Shown piece after piece: positions 48,480 to 61,149 of a stretch of DNA of 64,000 bases. The position numbers were made by a program, and so were the translations under genes. The notes beneath the pieces were generated by a model. The model was not told where the DNA came from and did not search any database. It saw nothing but the letters and a program-made list of their open reading frames with translations. Numbering within the stretch: position 1 is the first letter of the stretch; each line of letters starts with the position of its first letter. Origin of the DNA: Henricia sp. BOLD:AAB3569 (Eukaryota > Echinodermata > Asteroidea > Spinulosida > Echinasteridae); assembly GCA_037783545.1 (NCBI GenBank), contig JBBELK010000944.1:1-64000 (forward strand), written 5' to 3'.

Positions 48480-51243
48480 TCAACGGCCGTACAAATGTAC
48501 ACCAGCGCGGCGCATGCGCAGGGTGTCTCAACAGCCACGGTTAGGGGAATAACCACGCAGCCGAGCTCCGTTTTCCCTAAACTCTGAAATTTCTCCGTCA
48601 TTTCCCAGCGAAAATCTGTCAATTTTGCATGACAAGTGCGGAATTTATACAGTTTGGAGCATGCAACATTTGAAGTTGGTTGGAAAATTCCTTGATTTCC
48701 AAATTTGCCGGCATTTGGGACACACTTTGACCTAATTCCCGTCACAATCTGGGGTGAGTCAACGGCCGTACAAATGTACACCAGCGCGGCGCAGGGTGTC
48801 CAACAGCCACGGTTAGGGGAATAACCACGCAGCCGAGCTCCGTTTTCCCTAAACTCTGAAATTTCTCCGTCATTTCCTAGCGAAAATCTGTCAATTTTGC
48901 ATGACAAGTGCGGAATATATACAGTTTGGAGCATGCAAAATTTGAAGTTGGTTTGAAAATTCCTTGATTTCGAAATTTGCCGGCATTTGGGACACACTTT
49001 GACCTAATTCCCGTCACAATCTGGGGTGAGTCAACGGCCGTACAAATGTACACCAGCGCGGCGCATGCGCAGGGTGTCCCAACAGCCACGGTTAGGGGAA
49101 TAACCACGCAGCCGAGCTCCGTTTTCCCTAAACTCTGAAATTTCTCCGTCATTTCCCAGCGAAAATCTGTAAATTTTGCATGACAAGTGCGGAATATATA
49201 CAGTTTAGAGCATGCAAAATTTGAAGTTGGTTGGAAAATTCCTTGATTTCCAAATTTGCCGGCATTTGGGACACACTTTGACCTAATTCTCGTAACAATC
49301 TGGGGTGAGTCAACGGCCGTACAAATGTACACCAGCGCGGCGCTTGCGCAGGGTGTCCCAACAGCCACGGTTAGGGGAATAACCACGCAGCCGAGCTCCG
49401 TTTTACCTAAACTCTGAAATTTCTCCGTCATTTCCCAGCGAAAATCTGTCAATTTTGCATGACAAGTGCGGAATATATACAGTTTGGAGCATGCAACATT
49501 TGAAGTTGGTTGGAAAATTCCTTGATTTCCAAATTTGCCGGCACTTGGGACACACTTTGACCTAATTCCCGTCACAATCTGGGGTGAGTCAACGGCCGTA
49601 CAAATGTACACCAGCGCGGCGCATGCGCAGGGTGTCCCAACAGCCACGGTTAGGGGAATAACCACGCAGCCGAGCTCCGTTTTCCCTAAACTCTGAAATT
49701 TCTCCGTCATTTCCCAGCGAAAATCTGTCAATTTTGCATGACAAGTGCGGAATATATACAGTTTGGAGCATGCAAAATTTGAAGTTGGTTGGAAAATTCC
49801 TTGATTTCCAAATTTGCCGGCATTTGGGACACACTTTGACCTAATTCCCGTCACAATCTGGGGTGAGTCAACGGCGTACAAATGTACACCAGCGCGGCGC
49901 ATGCGCAGGGTGTCCCAACAGCCACGGTTAGGGGAATAACCACGCAGCCGAGCTCCGTTTTCCCTAAACTCTGAAATTTCTCCGTCATTTCCCAGCGAAA
50001 ATCTGTCAATTTTGCATGACAAGTGCGGAATATATACAGTTTGGAGCATTCAAAATTTGAAGTTGGTTGGAAAATTCCTTGATTTCCAAATTTGCCGGCA
50101 TTTGGGACACACTTTGACCTAATTCCCGTCACAATCTGGGGTGAGTCAACGGCCGTACAAATGTACACCAGCGCGGCGCAGGGTGTCCCAACAGCCACGG
50201 TTAGGGGAATAACCACGCAGCCGAGCTCCGTTTTCCCTAAACTCTGAAATTTCTCCGTCATTTCCCAGCGAAAATCTGTCAATTTTGCATGACAAGTGCG
50301 GAATATATACAGTTTGGAGCATGCAAAATTTGAAGTTGGTTGGAAAATTCCTTGATTTCGAAATTTGCCGGCATTTGGGACACACTTTGACCTAATTCCC
50401 GTCACAATCTGGGATGAGTCAACGGCCGTACAAATGTACACCAGCGCGGCGCAGGGTGTCCCAACAGCCACGGTTAGGGGAATAACCACGCAGCCGAGCT
50501 CCGTTTTCCCTAAACTCTGAAATTTCTCCGTCATTTCCCAGCGAAAATCTGTCAATTTTGCATGACAAGTGCGGAATATATATAGTTTGGAGCATGCAAA
50601 ATTTGAAGTTGGTTGCAAAATTCCTTGATTTCCAAATTTGCCGGCATTTGGGACACACTTTGACCTAATTCCCGTCACAATCTGGGGTGGGTCAACGGCC
50701 GTACAAATGTACACCAGCGCGGCGCATGCGCATGGTGTCTCAACAGCCACGGTTAGGGGAATAACCACGCAGCCGAGCTCCGTTTTCCCTAAACTCTGAA
50801 ATTTCTCCGTCATTTCCCAGCGAAAATCTGTCAATTTTGCATGACAAGTGCGGAATTTATACAGTTTGGAGCATGCAACATTTGAAGTTGGTTGGAAAAT
50901 TCCTTGATTTCCAAATTTGCCGGCATTTGGGACACACTTTGACCTAATTCCCGTCACAATCTGGGGTGAGTCAACGGCCGTACAAATGTACACCAGCGCG
51001 GCGCAGGGTGTCCCAACAGCCACGGTTAGGGGAATAACCACGCAGCCGAGCTCCGTTTTCCCTAAACTCTGAAATTTCTCCGTCATTTCCCAGCGAAAAT
51101 CTGTCAATTTTGCATGACAAGTGCGGAATATATACAGTTTGGAGCATGCAAAATTTGAAGTTGGTTGGAAAATTCCTTGATTTCCAAATTTGTCGGCATT
51201 TGGGACACACTTTGACCTAATTCCCGTCACAATCCGGGGTGAG
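48480..51243. repeat. Expanded 6-mer derivative and domain end
   Basis: H 48480, I 48759 (272 bp, GTGTCCAAC), L1 49031 (CTGTAAATT), 49310 (GCGCTTGCGC, TTTTACCT), 49589, J 49868 (278 bp), K 50146 and L 50419 (ATATATAGTT), then H 50692 (GCGCATGGTG) and S 50971 (TTTGTCGGC, followed by CCGGGGTGAG). The first eight units are the 6-mer order with two extra L monomers. The CCGGGG junction at the end introduces the next domain. Confidence 0.8.
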
Positions 51244-54200
51244 TCAACGGCCGTACAAATGTACACCAGCGCGGCGCATGCGCAGGGTGTCCCAACAGCC
51301 ACGGTTAGGGGAATAACCACGCAGCCGAGCTTCGTTTTCCCTAAACTCTGAAATTTCTCCGTCATTTCCCAGCGAAAATCTGTCAATTTTGCATGACAAG
51401 TGCGGAATATATACAGTTTGGAGCCTTCAAAATTTGAAGTTGGTTGGAAAATTCCTTGATTTCAAAATTTGCCGGCATTTGGGACACACTTTGACCTAAT
51501 TCCCGTCACAATCTGGGGTGAGTCAACGGCCGTACAAATGTACACCAGCGCGGCGCATGCGCAGGGTGTCCCAACAGCCACGGTTAGGGGAATAACCACG
51601 CAGCCGAGCTCCGTTTTCCCTAAACTCTGAAATGTCTCCGTCATTTCCCAGCGAAAATCTGTCAATTTTGCATGACAAGTGCGGAATATATACAGTTTGG
51701 AGCATGCAAAATTTGAAGTTGGTTGGAAAATTCCTTGATTTCCAATTTTGCCGGCATTTGGGACACACTTTGACCTAATTCCCGTCACAATCTGGGGTGA
51801 GTCAACGGCCGTACAAATGTACACAAGCGCGGCGCAGGGTGTCCCAACAGCCACGGTTAGGGAAATAACCACGCAGCCGAGCTCCGTTTTCCCTAAACTC
51901 TGAAATTTCTCCGTCATTTCCCAGCGAAAATCTGTCAATTTTGCATGACAAGTGCGGAATATTTACAGTTTGGAGCATGCAAAATTTGAAGTTGGTTGGA
52001 AAATTCCTTGATTTCCAAATTTGCCGGCATTTGGGACACACTTTGACCTAATTCCCGTCACAATCTGGGGTGAGTCAACGGCCGTACAAATGTACACCAG
52101 CGCGGCGCAGGGTTTCCCAACAGCCACAGTTAGGGGAATAACCACGCAGCCGAGCTCCGTTTTCCCTAAACTCTGAAATTTCTCCGTCATTTCCCAGCGA
52201 AAATCTGTCAATTTTGCATGACAAGTGCGGAATATATACAGTTTGGAGCATGCAAAATTTGAAGTTGGTTGGAAAATTCCTTGATTTCCAAATTTGCCGG
52301 CATTTGGGACACACTTTGACCTAATTCCCGTCACAATCTGGGGTGAGTCAACGGCCGTACAAATGTACACCAGCGCGGCGCATGCGCAGGGTGTCCCAAC
52401 AGCCACGGTTAGGGGAATAACCACGCAGCCGAGCTTCGTTTTCCCTAAACTCTGAAATTTCTCCGTCATTTCCCAGCGAAAATCTGTCAATTTTGCATGA
52501 CAAGTGCGGAATATATACAGTTTGGAGCCTTCAAAATTTGAAGTTGGTTGGAAAATTCCTTGATTTCCAAATTTGCCGGCATTTGGGACACACTTTGACC
52601 TAATTCCCGTCACAATCTGGGGTGAGTCAACGGCCGTACAAATGTACACCAGCGCGGCGCATGCGCAGGGTGTCCCAACAGCCACGGTTAGGGGAATAAC
52701 CACGCAGCCGAGCTCCGTTTTCCCTAAACTCTGTAATTTCTCCGTCATTTCCCAGCGAAAATCTGTCAATTTTGCATGACAAGTGCGGAATATATACAGT
52801 TTGGAGCATGCAAAATTTGAAGTTGGTTGGAAAATTCCTTGATTTCCAAATTTGCCGGCATTTGGGACACACTTTGACCTAATTCCCGTCACAATCTGGG
52901 GTGAGTCAACGGCCGTACAAATGTACACAAGCGCGGCGCAGGGTGTCCCAACAGCCACGGTTAGGGGAATAACCACGCAGCCGAGCTCCGTTTTCCCTAA
53001 ACTCTGAAATTTCTCCGTCATTTCCAAGCGAAAATATGTCAATTTTGCATGACAAGTGCGGAATATTTACAGTTTGGAGCATGCAAAATTTGAAGTTGGT
53101 TGGAAAATTCCTTGATTTCCAAATTTGCCGGCATTTGGGACACACTTTGACCTAATTCCCGTCACAATCTGGGGTGAGTCAACGGCCGTACAAATGTACA
53201 CCAGCGCGGCGCAGGGTGTCCCAACAGCCACGGTTAGGGGAATAACCACGCAGCCGAGCTCCGTTTTCCCTAAACTCTGAAATTTCTCCGTCATTTCCCA
53301 GCGAAAATCTGTCAATTTTGCATGACAAGTGCGGAATATATACAGTTTGGAGCATGCAAAATTTGAAGTTGGTTGGAAAATTCCTTGATTTCCAAATTTG
53401 CCGGCATTTGGGACACACTTTGACCTAATTCCCGTCACAATCTGGGGTGAGTCAACGGCCGTACAAATGTACACCAGCGCGGCGCAGGGTTTCCCAACAG
53501 CCACAGTTAGGGGAATAACCACGCAGCCGAGCTCCGTTTTCCCTAAACTCTGAAATTTCTCCGTCATTTCCCAGCGAAAATCTGTCAATTTTGCATGACA
53601 AGTGCGGAATATATACAGTTTGGAGCATGCAAAATTTGAAGTTGGTTGGAAAATTCCTTGATTTCCAAATTTGCCGGCATTTGGGACACACTTTGACCTA
53701 ATTCCCGTCACAATCTGGGGTGAGTCAACGGCCGTACAAATGTACACCAGCGCGTCGCATGCGCAGGGTGTCCCAACAGCCACGGTTAGGGGAATAACCA
53801 CGCAGCCGAGCTCCGTTTTCCCTAAACTCTGAAATTTCTCCGTCATTTCCCAGCGAAAATCTGTCAATTTTGCATGACAAGTGCGGAATATATACAGTTT
53901 GGAGCATGCAAAATTTGAAGTTGGTTGGAAAAATCCTTGATTTCCAAATTTGCCGGCATTTGGGACACACTTTGACCTAATTCCCATCACAATCTGGGGT
54001 GAGTCAACGGCCGTACAAATGTACACCAGCGCGGCGCAGGGTGTCCCAACAGCCACGGTTAGGGGAATAACCACGCAGCCGAGCTCCGTTTTCCCTAAAC
54101 TCTGAAATTTTTCCGTCATTTCCCAGCGAAAATCTGTCAATTTTGCATGACAAGTGCGGAATATATACAGTTTGGAGCATGCAAAATTTGAAGTTGGTTG

Positions 54201-55919
54201 GAAAATTCCTTGATTTCCAAATTTGCCGGCATTTGGGACACACTTTGACCTAATTCCCGTCACAATCTGGGGTGAGTCAACGGCCGTACAAATGTACACA
54301 AGCGCGGCGCAGGGTGTCCCAACAGCCACGGTTAGGGGAATAACCACGCAGCCGAGCTCCGTTTTCCCTAAACTCTGAAATTTCTCCGTCATTTCCCAGC
54401 GAAAATCTGTCAATTTTGCATGACAAGTGCGGAATATATACAATTTGGAGCATGCAAAATTTGAAGTTGGATGGAAAATTCCTTGATTTCCAAATTTGCC
54501 GGCATTTGGGACACACTTTGACCTAATTCCCGTCACAATCCGGGGTGAGTCAACGGCCGTACAAATGTACACCAGCGCGGCGCATGCGCAGGGTGTCCCA
54601 ACAGCCACGGTTAGGGGAATAACCACGCAGCCGAGCTCCGTTTTCCCTAAACTCTGAAATTTCTCCGTCCTTTCCCAGCGAAAATCTGTCAATTTTGCAT
54701 GACAAGTGCGGAATATATACAGTTTGGAGCATGCAAATTTGAAGTTGGTTGGAAAATTCCTTGATTTCCAAATTTGCCGGCATTTGGGACACACTTTGAC
54801 CTAATTCCCGTCACAATCTGGGGTGAGTCAACGGCCGTACAAATGTACACAAGCGCGGCGCAGGGTGTCCCAACAGCCACGGTTAGGGGAATAACCACGC
54901 AGCCGAGCTCCGTTTTCCCTAAACTCTGAAATTTCTCCGTCATTTCCCAGCGAAAATCTGTCAATTTTGCATGACAAGTGCGGAATATTTACAGTTTGGA
55001 GCATGCAAAATTTGAAGTTGGTTGGAAAATTCCTTGATTTCCAAATTTGCCGGCATTTGGGACACACTTTGACCTAATTCCCGTCACAATCTGGGGTGAG
55101 TCAACGGCCGTAAAAATGTACACCAGCGCGGCGCAGGGTGTCCCAACAGCCACGGTTAGGGGAATAACCACGCAGCCGAGCTCCGTTTTCCCTAAACTCT
55201 GAAATTTCTCCGTCATTTCCCAGCGAAAATCTGTCAATTTTGCATGACAAGTGCGGAATATATACAGTTTGGAGCATGCAAAATTTGAAGTTGGTTGGAA
55301 AATTCCTTGATTTCCAAATTTGCCGGCATTTGGGACACACTTTGACCTAATTCCCGTCACAATCTGGGGTGAGTCAACGGCCGTACAAATGTACACAAGC
55401 GCGGCGCAGGGTGTCCCAACAGCCACGGTTAGGGGAATAACCACGCAGCCGAGCTCCGTTTTCCCTAAACTCTGAAATTTCTCCGTCATTTCCCAGCGAA
55501 AATCTGTCAATTTTGCATGACAAGTGCGGAATATTTACAGTTTGGAGCATGCAAAATTTGAAGTTGGTTGGAAAATTCCTTGATTTCCAAATTTGCCGGC
55601 ATTTGGGACACACTTTGACCTAATTCCCGTCACAATCTGGGGTGAGTCAACGGCCGTACAAATGTACACCAGCGCGGCGCAGGGTGTCCCAACAGCCACG
55701 GTTAGGGGAATAACCACGCAGCCGAGCTCCGTTTTCCCTAAACTCTGAAATTTCTCCGTCATTTCCCAGCGAAAATCTGTCAATTTTGCATGACAAGTGC
55801 GGAATATATACAGTTTGGAGCATGCAAAATTTGAAGTTGGTTGGAAAATTCCTTGATTTCCAAATTTGCCGGCATTTGGGACACACTTTGACCTAATTCC
55901 CGTCACAATCTGGGGTGAG
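51244..55919. repeat. Irregular start of the P-Q-R-epsilon domain
   Basis: Seventeen monomers of new classes: Q 51244 and 52348 (GAGCTTCG, GAGCCTTC), R 51523 and 52627, epsilon-prime 51802, 52906, 54828 and 55374 (ACACAAGCG, GAATATTTAC), and T 52075 and 53452 (GGTTTCCC, CCACAGTT). The strings Q-R-epsilon-T and Q-R-epsilon-S-T are partial forms of the later 6-mer. 54277 joins an epsilon-type start (ACACAAGCG) to a P-type end (CAATTTGG, GGATGG); 54550 is 278 bp (GCAAATTTG). Confidence 0.82.
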
Positions 55920-57575
55920 TCAACGGCCGTACAAATGTACACCAGCGCGGCGCATGCGCAGGGTGTCCCAACAGCCACGGTTAGGGGAATAACCACGCAG
56001 CCGAGCTCCGTTTTCCCTAAACTCTGAAATTTCTCCGTCATTTCCCAGCGAAAATCTGTCAATTTTGCATGACAAGTGCGGAATATATACAATTTGGAGC
56101 ATGCAAAATTTGAAGTTGGATGGAAAATTCCTTGATTTCCAAATTTGTCGGCATTTGGGACACACTTTGACCTAATTCCCGTCACAATCCGGGGTGAGTC
56201 AACGGCCGTACAAATGTACACCAGCGCGGCGCATGCGCAGGGTGTCCCAACAGCCACGGTTAGGGGAATAACCACGCAGCCGAGCTTCGTTTTCCCTAAA
56301 CTCTGAAATTTCTCCGTCATTTCCCAGCGAAAATCTGTCAATTTTGCATGACAAGTGCGGAATATATACAGTTTGGAGCCTTCAAAATTTGAAGTTGGTT
56401 GGAAAATTCCTTGATTTCCAAATTTGCCGGCATTTGGGACACACTTTGACCTAATTCCCGTCACAATCTGGGGTGAGTCAACGGCCGTACAAATGTACAC
56501 CAGCGCGGCGCATGCGCAGGGTGTCCCAACAGCCACGGTTAGGGGAATAACCACGCAGCCGAGCTCCGTTTTCCCTAAACTCTGAAATTTCTCCGTCATT
56601 TCCCAACGAAAATCTGTCAATTTTGCATGACAAGTGCGGAATATATACAGTTTGGAGCATGCAAAATTTGAAGTTGGTTGGAAAATTCCTTGATTTCCAA
56701 ATTTGCCGGCATTTGGGACACACTTTGACCTAATTCCCGTCACAATCTGGGGTGAGTCAACGGCCGTACAAATGTACACAAGCGCGGCGCAGGGTGTCCC
56801 AACAGCCACGGTTAGGGGAATAACCACGCAGCCGAGCTCCGTTTTCCCTAAACTCTGAAATGTCTCCGTCATTTCCCAGCGAAAATCTGTCAATTTTGCA
56901 TGACAAGTGCGGAATATTTACAGTTTGGAGCATGCAAAATTTGAAGTTGTTTGGAAAATTCCTTGATTTCCAAATTTGCCGGCATTTGGGACACACTTTG
57001 ACCTAATTCCCGTCACAATCTGGGGTGAGTCAACGGCCGTACAAATGTACACCAGCGCGGCGCAGGGTGTCCCAACAGCCACGGTTAGGGGAATAACCAC
57101 GCAGCCGAGCTCCGTTTTCCCTAAACTCTGAAATTTCTCCGTCATTTCCCAGCGAAAATCTGTCAATTTTGCATGACAAGTGCAGAATATATACAGTTTG
57201 GAGCATGCAAAATTTGAAGTTGGTTGGAAAATTCCTTGATTTCCAAATTTGCCGGCATTTGGGACACACTTTGACCTAATTCCCGTCACAATCTGGGGTG
57301 AGTCAACGGCCGTACAAATGTACACCAGCGCGGCGCAGGGTTTCCCAACAGCCACAGTTAGGGGAATAACCACGCAGCCGAGCTCCGTTTTCCCTAAACT
57401 CTGAAATTTCTCCGTCATTTCCCAGCGAAAATCTGTCAATTTTGCATGACAAGTGCGGAATATATACAGTTTGGAGCATGCAAAATTTGAAGTTGGTTGG
57501 AAAATTCCTTGATTTCCAAATTTGCCGGCATTTGGGACACACTTTGACCTAATTCCCGTCACAATCTGGGGTGAG
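55920..57575. repeat. 6-mer P-Q-R-epsilon-S-T (1656 bp), copy 1
   Basis: P 55920 (L, CAATTTGG, GGATGG, TTTGTCGGC, then CCGGGG), Q 56199 (GAGCTTCG, GAGCCTTC), R 56478 (CCCAACGAA), epsilon-prime 56757 (AAATGTCTCC, GTTGTTTGG), S 57030 (GTGCAGAAT) and T 57303 (GGTTTCCC). The adjacent copy follows at 57576. It has the same length as the 39371 6-mer but different monomers, so the shared 1656 bp only reflects three L and three S units. Confidence 0.92.
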
Positions 57576-59231
57576 TCAACGGCCGTACAAATGTACACCA
57601 GCGCGGCGCATGCGCAGGGTGTCCCAACAGCCACGGTTAGGGGAATAACCACGCAGCCGAGCTCCGTTTTCCCTAAACTCTGAAATTTCTCCGTCATTTC
57701 CCAGCGAAAATCTGTCAATTTTGCATGACAAGTGCGGAATATATACAATTTGGAGCATGCAAAATTTGAAGTTGGATGGAAAATTCCTTGATTTCCAAAT
57801 TTGTCGGCATTTGGGACACACTTTGACCTAATTCCCGTCACAATCCGGGGTGAGTCAACGGCCGTACAAATGTACACCAGCGCGGCGCATGCGCAGGGTG
57901 TCCCAACAGCCACGGTTAGGGGAATAACCACGCAGCCGAGCTTCGTTTTCCCTAAACTCTGAAATTTCTCCGTCATTTCCCAGCGAAAATCTGTCAATTT
58001 TGCATGACAAGTGCGGAATATATACAGTTTGGAGCCTTCAAAATTTGAAGTTGGTTGGAAAATTCCTTGATTTCCAAATTTGCCGGCATTTGGGACACAC
58101 TTTGACCTAATTCCCGTCACAATCTGGGGTGAGTCAACGGCCGTACAAATGTACACCAGCGCGGCGCATGCGCAGGGTGTCCCAACAGCCACGGTTAGGG
58201 GAATAACCACGCAGCCGAGCTCCGTTTTCCCTAAACTCTGAAATTTCTCCGTCATTTCCCAACGAAAATCTGTCAATTTTGCATGACAAGTGCGGAATAT
58301 ATACAGTTTGGAGCATGCAAAATTTGAAGTTGGTTGGAAAATTCCTTGATTTCCAAATTTGCCGGCATTTGGGACACACTTTGACCTAATTCCCGTCACA
58401 ATCTGGGGTGAGTCAACGGCCGTACAAATGTACACAAGCGCGGCGCAGGGTGTCCCAACAGCCACGGTTAGGGGAATAACCACGCAGCCGAGCTCCGTTT
58501 TCCCTAAACTCTGAAATGTCTCCGTCATTTCCCAGCGAAAATCTGTCAATTTTGCATGACAAGTGCGGAATATTTACAGTTTGGAGCATGCAAAATTTGA
58601 AGTTGTTTGGAAAATTCCTTGATTTCCAAATTTGCCGGCATTTGGGACACACTTTGACCTAATTCCCGTCACAATCTGGGGTGAGTCAACGGCCGTACAA
58701 ATGTACACCAGCGCGGCGCAGGGTGTCCCAACAGCCACGGTTAGGGGAATAACCACGCAGCCGAGCTCCGTTTTCCCTAAACTCTGAAATTTCTCCGTCA
58801 TTTCCCAGCGAAAATCTGTCAATTTTGCATGACAAGTGCAGAATATATACAGTTTGAAGCATGCAAAATTTGAAGTTGGTTGGAAAATTCCTTGATTTCC
58901 AAATTTGCCGGCATTTGGGACACACTTTGACCTAATTCCCGTCACAATCTGGGGTGAGTCAACGGCCGTACAAATGTACACCAGCGCGGCGCAGGGTTTC
59001 CCAACAGCCACAGTTAGGGGAATAACCACGCAGCCGAGCTCCGTTTTCCCTAAACTCTGAAATTTCTCCGTCATTTCCCAGCGAAAATCTGTCAATTTTG
59101 CATGACAAGTGCGGAATATATACAGTTTGGAGCATGCAAAATTTGAAGTTGGTTGGAAAATTCCTTGATTTCCAAATTTGCCGGCATTTGGGACACACTT
59201 TGACCTAATTCCCGTCACAATCTGGGGTGAG
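57576..59231. repeat. 6-mer P-Q-R-epsilon-S-T, copy 2
   Basis: A direct tandem copy of 55920-57575. I saw one difference (58857 A against 57201 G), so identity is about 99.9%. Confidence 0.92.
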
Positions 59232-61149
59232 TCAACGGCCGTACAAATGTACACAAGCGCGGCGCAGGGTGTCCCAACAGCCACGGTTAGGGGAATAACC
59301 ATGCAGCCGAGCTCCGTTTTCCCTAAACTCTGAAATTTCTCCGTCATTTCCCAGCGAAAATCTGTCAATTTTGCATGACAAGTGCGGAATATTTACAGTT
59401 TGGAGCATGCAAAATTTGAAGTTGGTTGGAAAATTCCTTGATTTTGCAAATTTGCCGGCATTTGGGACACACTTTGACCTAATTCCCGTCACAATCTGGG
59501 GTGAGTCAACGGCCGTACAAATGTACACCAGCGCGGCGCAGGGTGTCCCAACAGCCACGGTTAGGGGAATAACCACGCAGCCGAGCTCCGTTTTCCCTAA
59601 ACTCTGAAATTTCTCCGTCATTTCCTAGCGAAAATCTGTCAATTTTGCATGACAAGTGCGGAATATATACAGTTTGGAGCATGCCAAATTTGAAGTTGGT
59701 TGGAAAATTCCTTGATTTCCAAATTTGCCGGCATTTGGGACACACTTTGACCTAATTCCCGTCACAATCTGGGGTGAGTCAACGGCCGTACAAATGTACA
59801 CCAGCGCGGCGCAGGGTGTCCCAACAGCCACGGTTAGGGGAATAACCACGCAGCCGAGCTCCGTTTTCCCTAAACTCTGAAATTTCTCCGTCATTTCCCA
59901 GCGAAAATCTGTCAATTTTGCATGACAAGTACGGAATATATACAGTTTGGAGCATGCAAAATTTGAAGTTGGTTGGAAAATTCCTTGATTTCCAAATTTG
60001 CCGGCATTTGGGACACACTTTGACCTAATTCCCGTCACAATCTGGGGTGAGTCAACGGCCGTACAAATGTACACAAGCGCGGCGCAGGGTGTCCCAACAG
60101 CCACGGTTAGGGGAATAACCACGCAGCCGAGCTCCGTTTTCCCTAAACTCTGAAATTTCTCCGTCATTTCCCAGCGAAAATCTGTCAATTTTGCATGACA
60201 AGAGCGGAATATTTACAGTTTGGAGCATGCAAAATTTGAAGTTGGTTGGAAAATTCCTTGATTTCCAAATTTGCCGGCATTTGGGACACACTTTGACCTA
60301 ATTCCCGTCACAATCTGGGGTGAGTCAACGGCCGTACAAATGTACACCAGCGCGGCGCAGGGTGTCCCAACAGCCACGGTTAGGGGAATAACCACGCAGC
60401 CGAGCTCCGTTTTCCCTAAACTCTGAAATTTCTCCGTCATTTCCCAGCGAAAATCGGTCAATTTTGCATGACAAGTGCGGAATATATACAGTTTGGAGCA
60501 TGCAAAATTTGAAGTTGGTTGGAAAATTCCTTGATTTCCAAATTTGCCGGCATTTGGGACACACTTTGACCTAATTCCCGTCACAATCTGGGGTGAGTCA
60601 ACGGCCGTACAAATGTACACAAGCGCGGCGCAGGGTGTCCCAACAGCCACGGTTAGGGGAATAACCACGCAGCCGAGCTCCGTTTTCCCTAAACTCTGAA
60701 ATTTCTCCGTCATTTCCAAGCGAAAATCTGTCAATTTTGCATGACAAGTGCGGAATATATACAATTTGGAGCATGCAAAATTTGAAGTTGGATGGAAAAT
60801 TCCTTGATTTCCAAATTTGCCGGCATTTGGGACACACTTTGACCTAATTCCCGTCACAATCCGGGGTGAGTCAACGGCCGTACAAATGTACACCAGCGCG
60901 GCGCATGCGCAGGGTGTCCCAACAGCCACGGTTAGGGGAATAACCACGCAGCCGAGCTCCGTTTTCCCTAAACTCTGAAATTTCTCCGTCATTTCCCAGC
61001 GAAAATCTGTCAATTTTGCATGACAAGTGCGGAATATATACAGTTTGGAGCCTTCAAAATTTGAAGTTGGTTGGAAAATTCCTTGATTTCCAAATTTGCC
61101 GGCATTTGGGACACACTTTGACCTAATTCCCGTCACAATCTGGGGTGAG
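59232..61149. repeat. 7-mer higher-order unit (1918 bp), copy 1
   Basis: 59232 (274 bp; ACCATGCAG, GAATATTTAC, and ATTTTGCAAATTT with one extra base), 59506 (TTCCTAGCG, GCCAAATTT), 59779 (AGTACGG), 60052 (epsilon-prime, AGAGCGG), 60325, 60598 (epsilon start with P end) and 60871 (L, GAGCCTTC). It differs from copy 2 at 59255, 60445 and 60456. Confidence 0.92.

Noticed and set aside
55920-59231. Same 1656-bp unit as the 39371-51243 domain
   Set aside because: The lengths agree only because both have three 273-bp and three 279-bp units. Monomer classes and their diagnostic variants differ.
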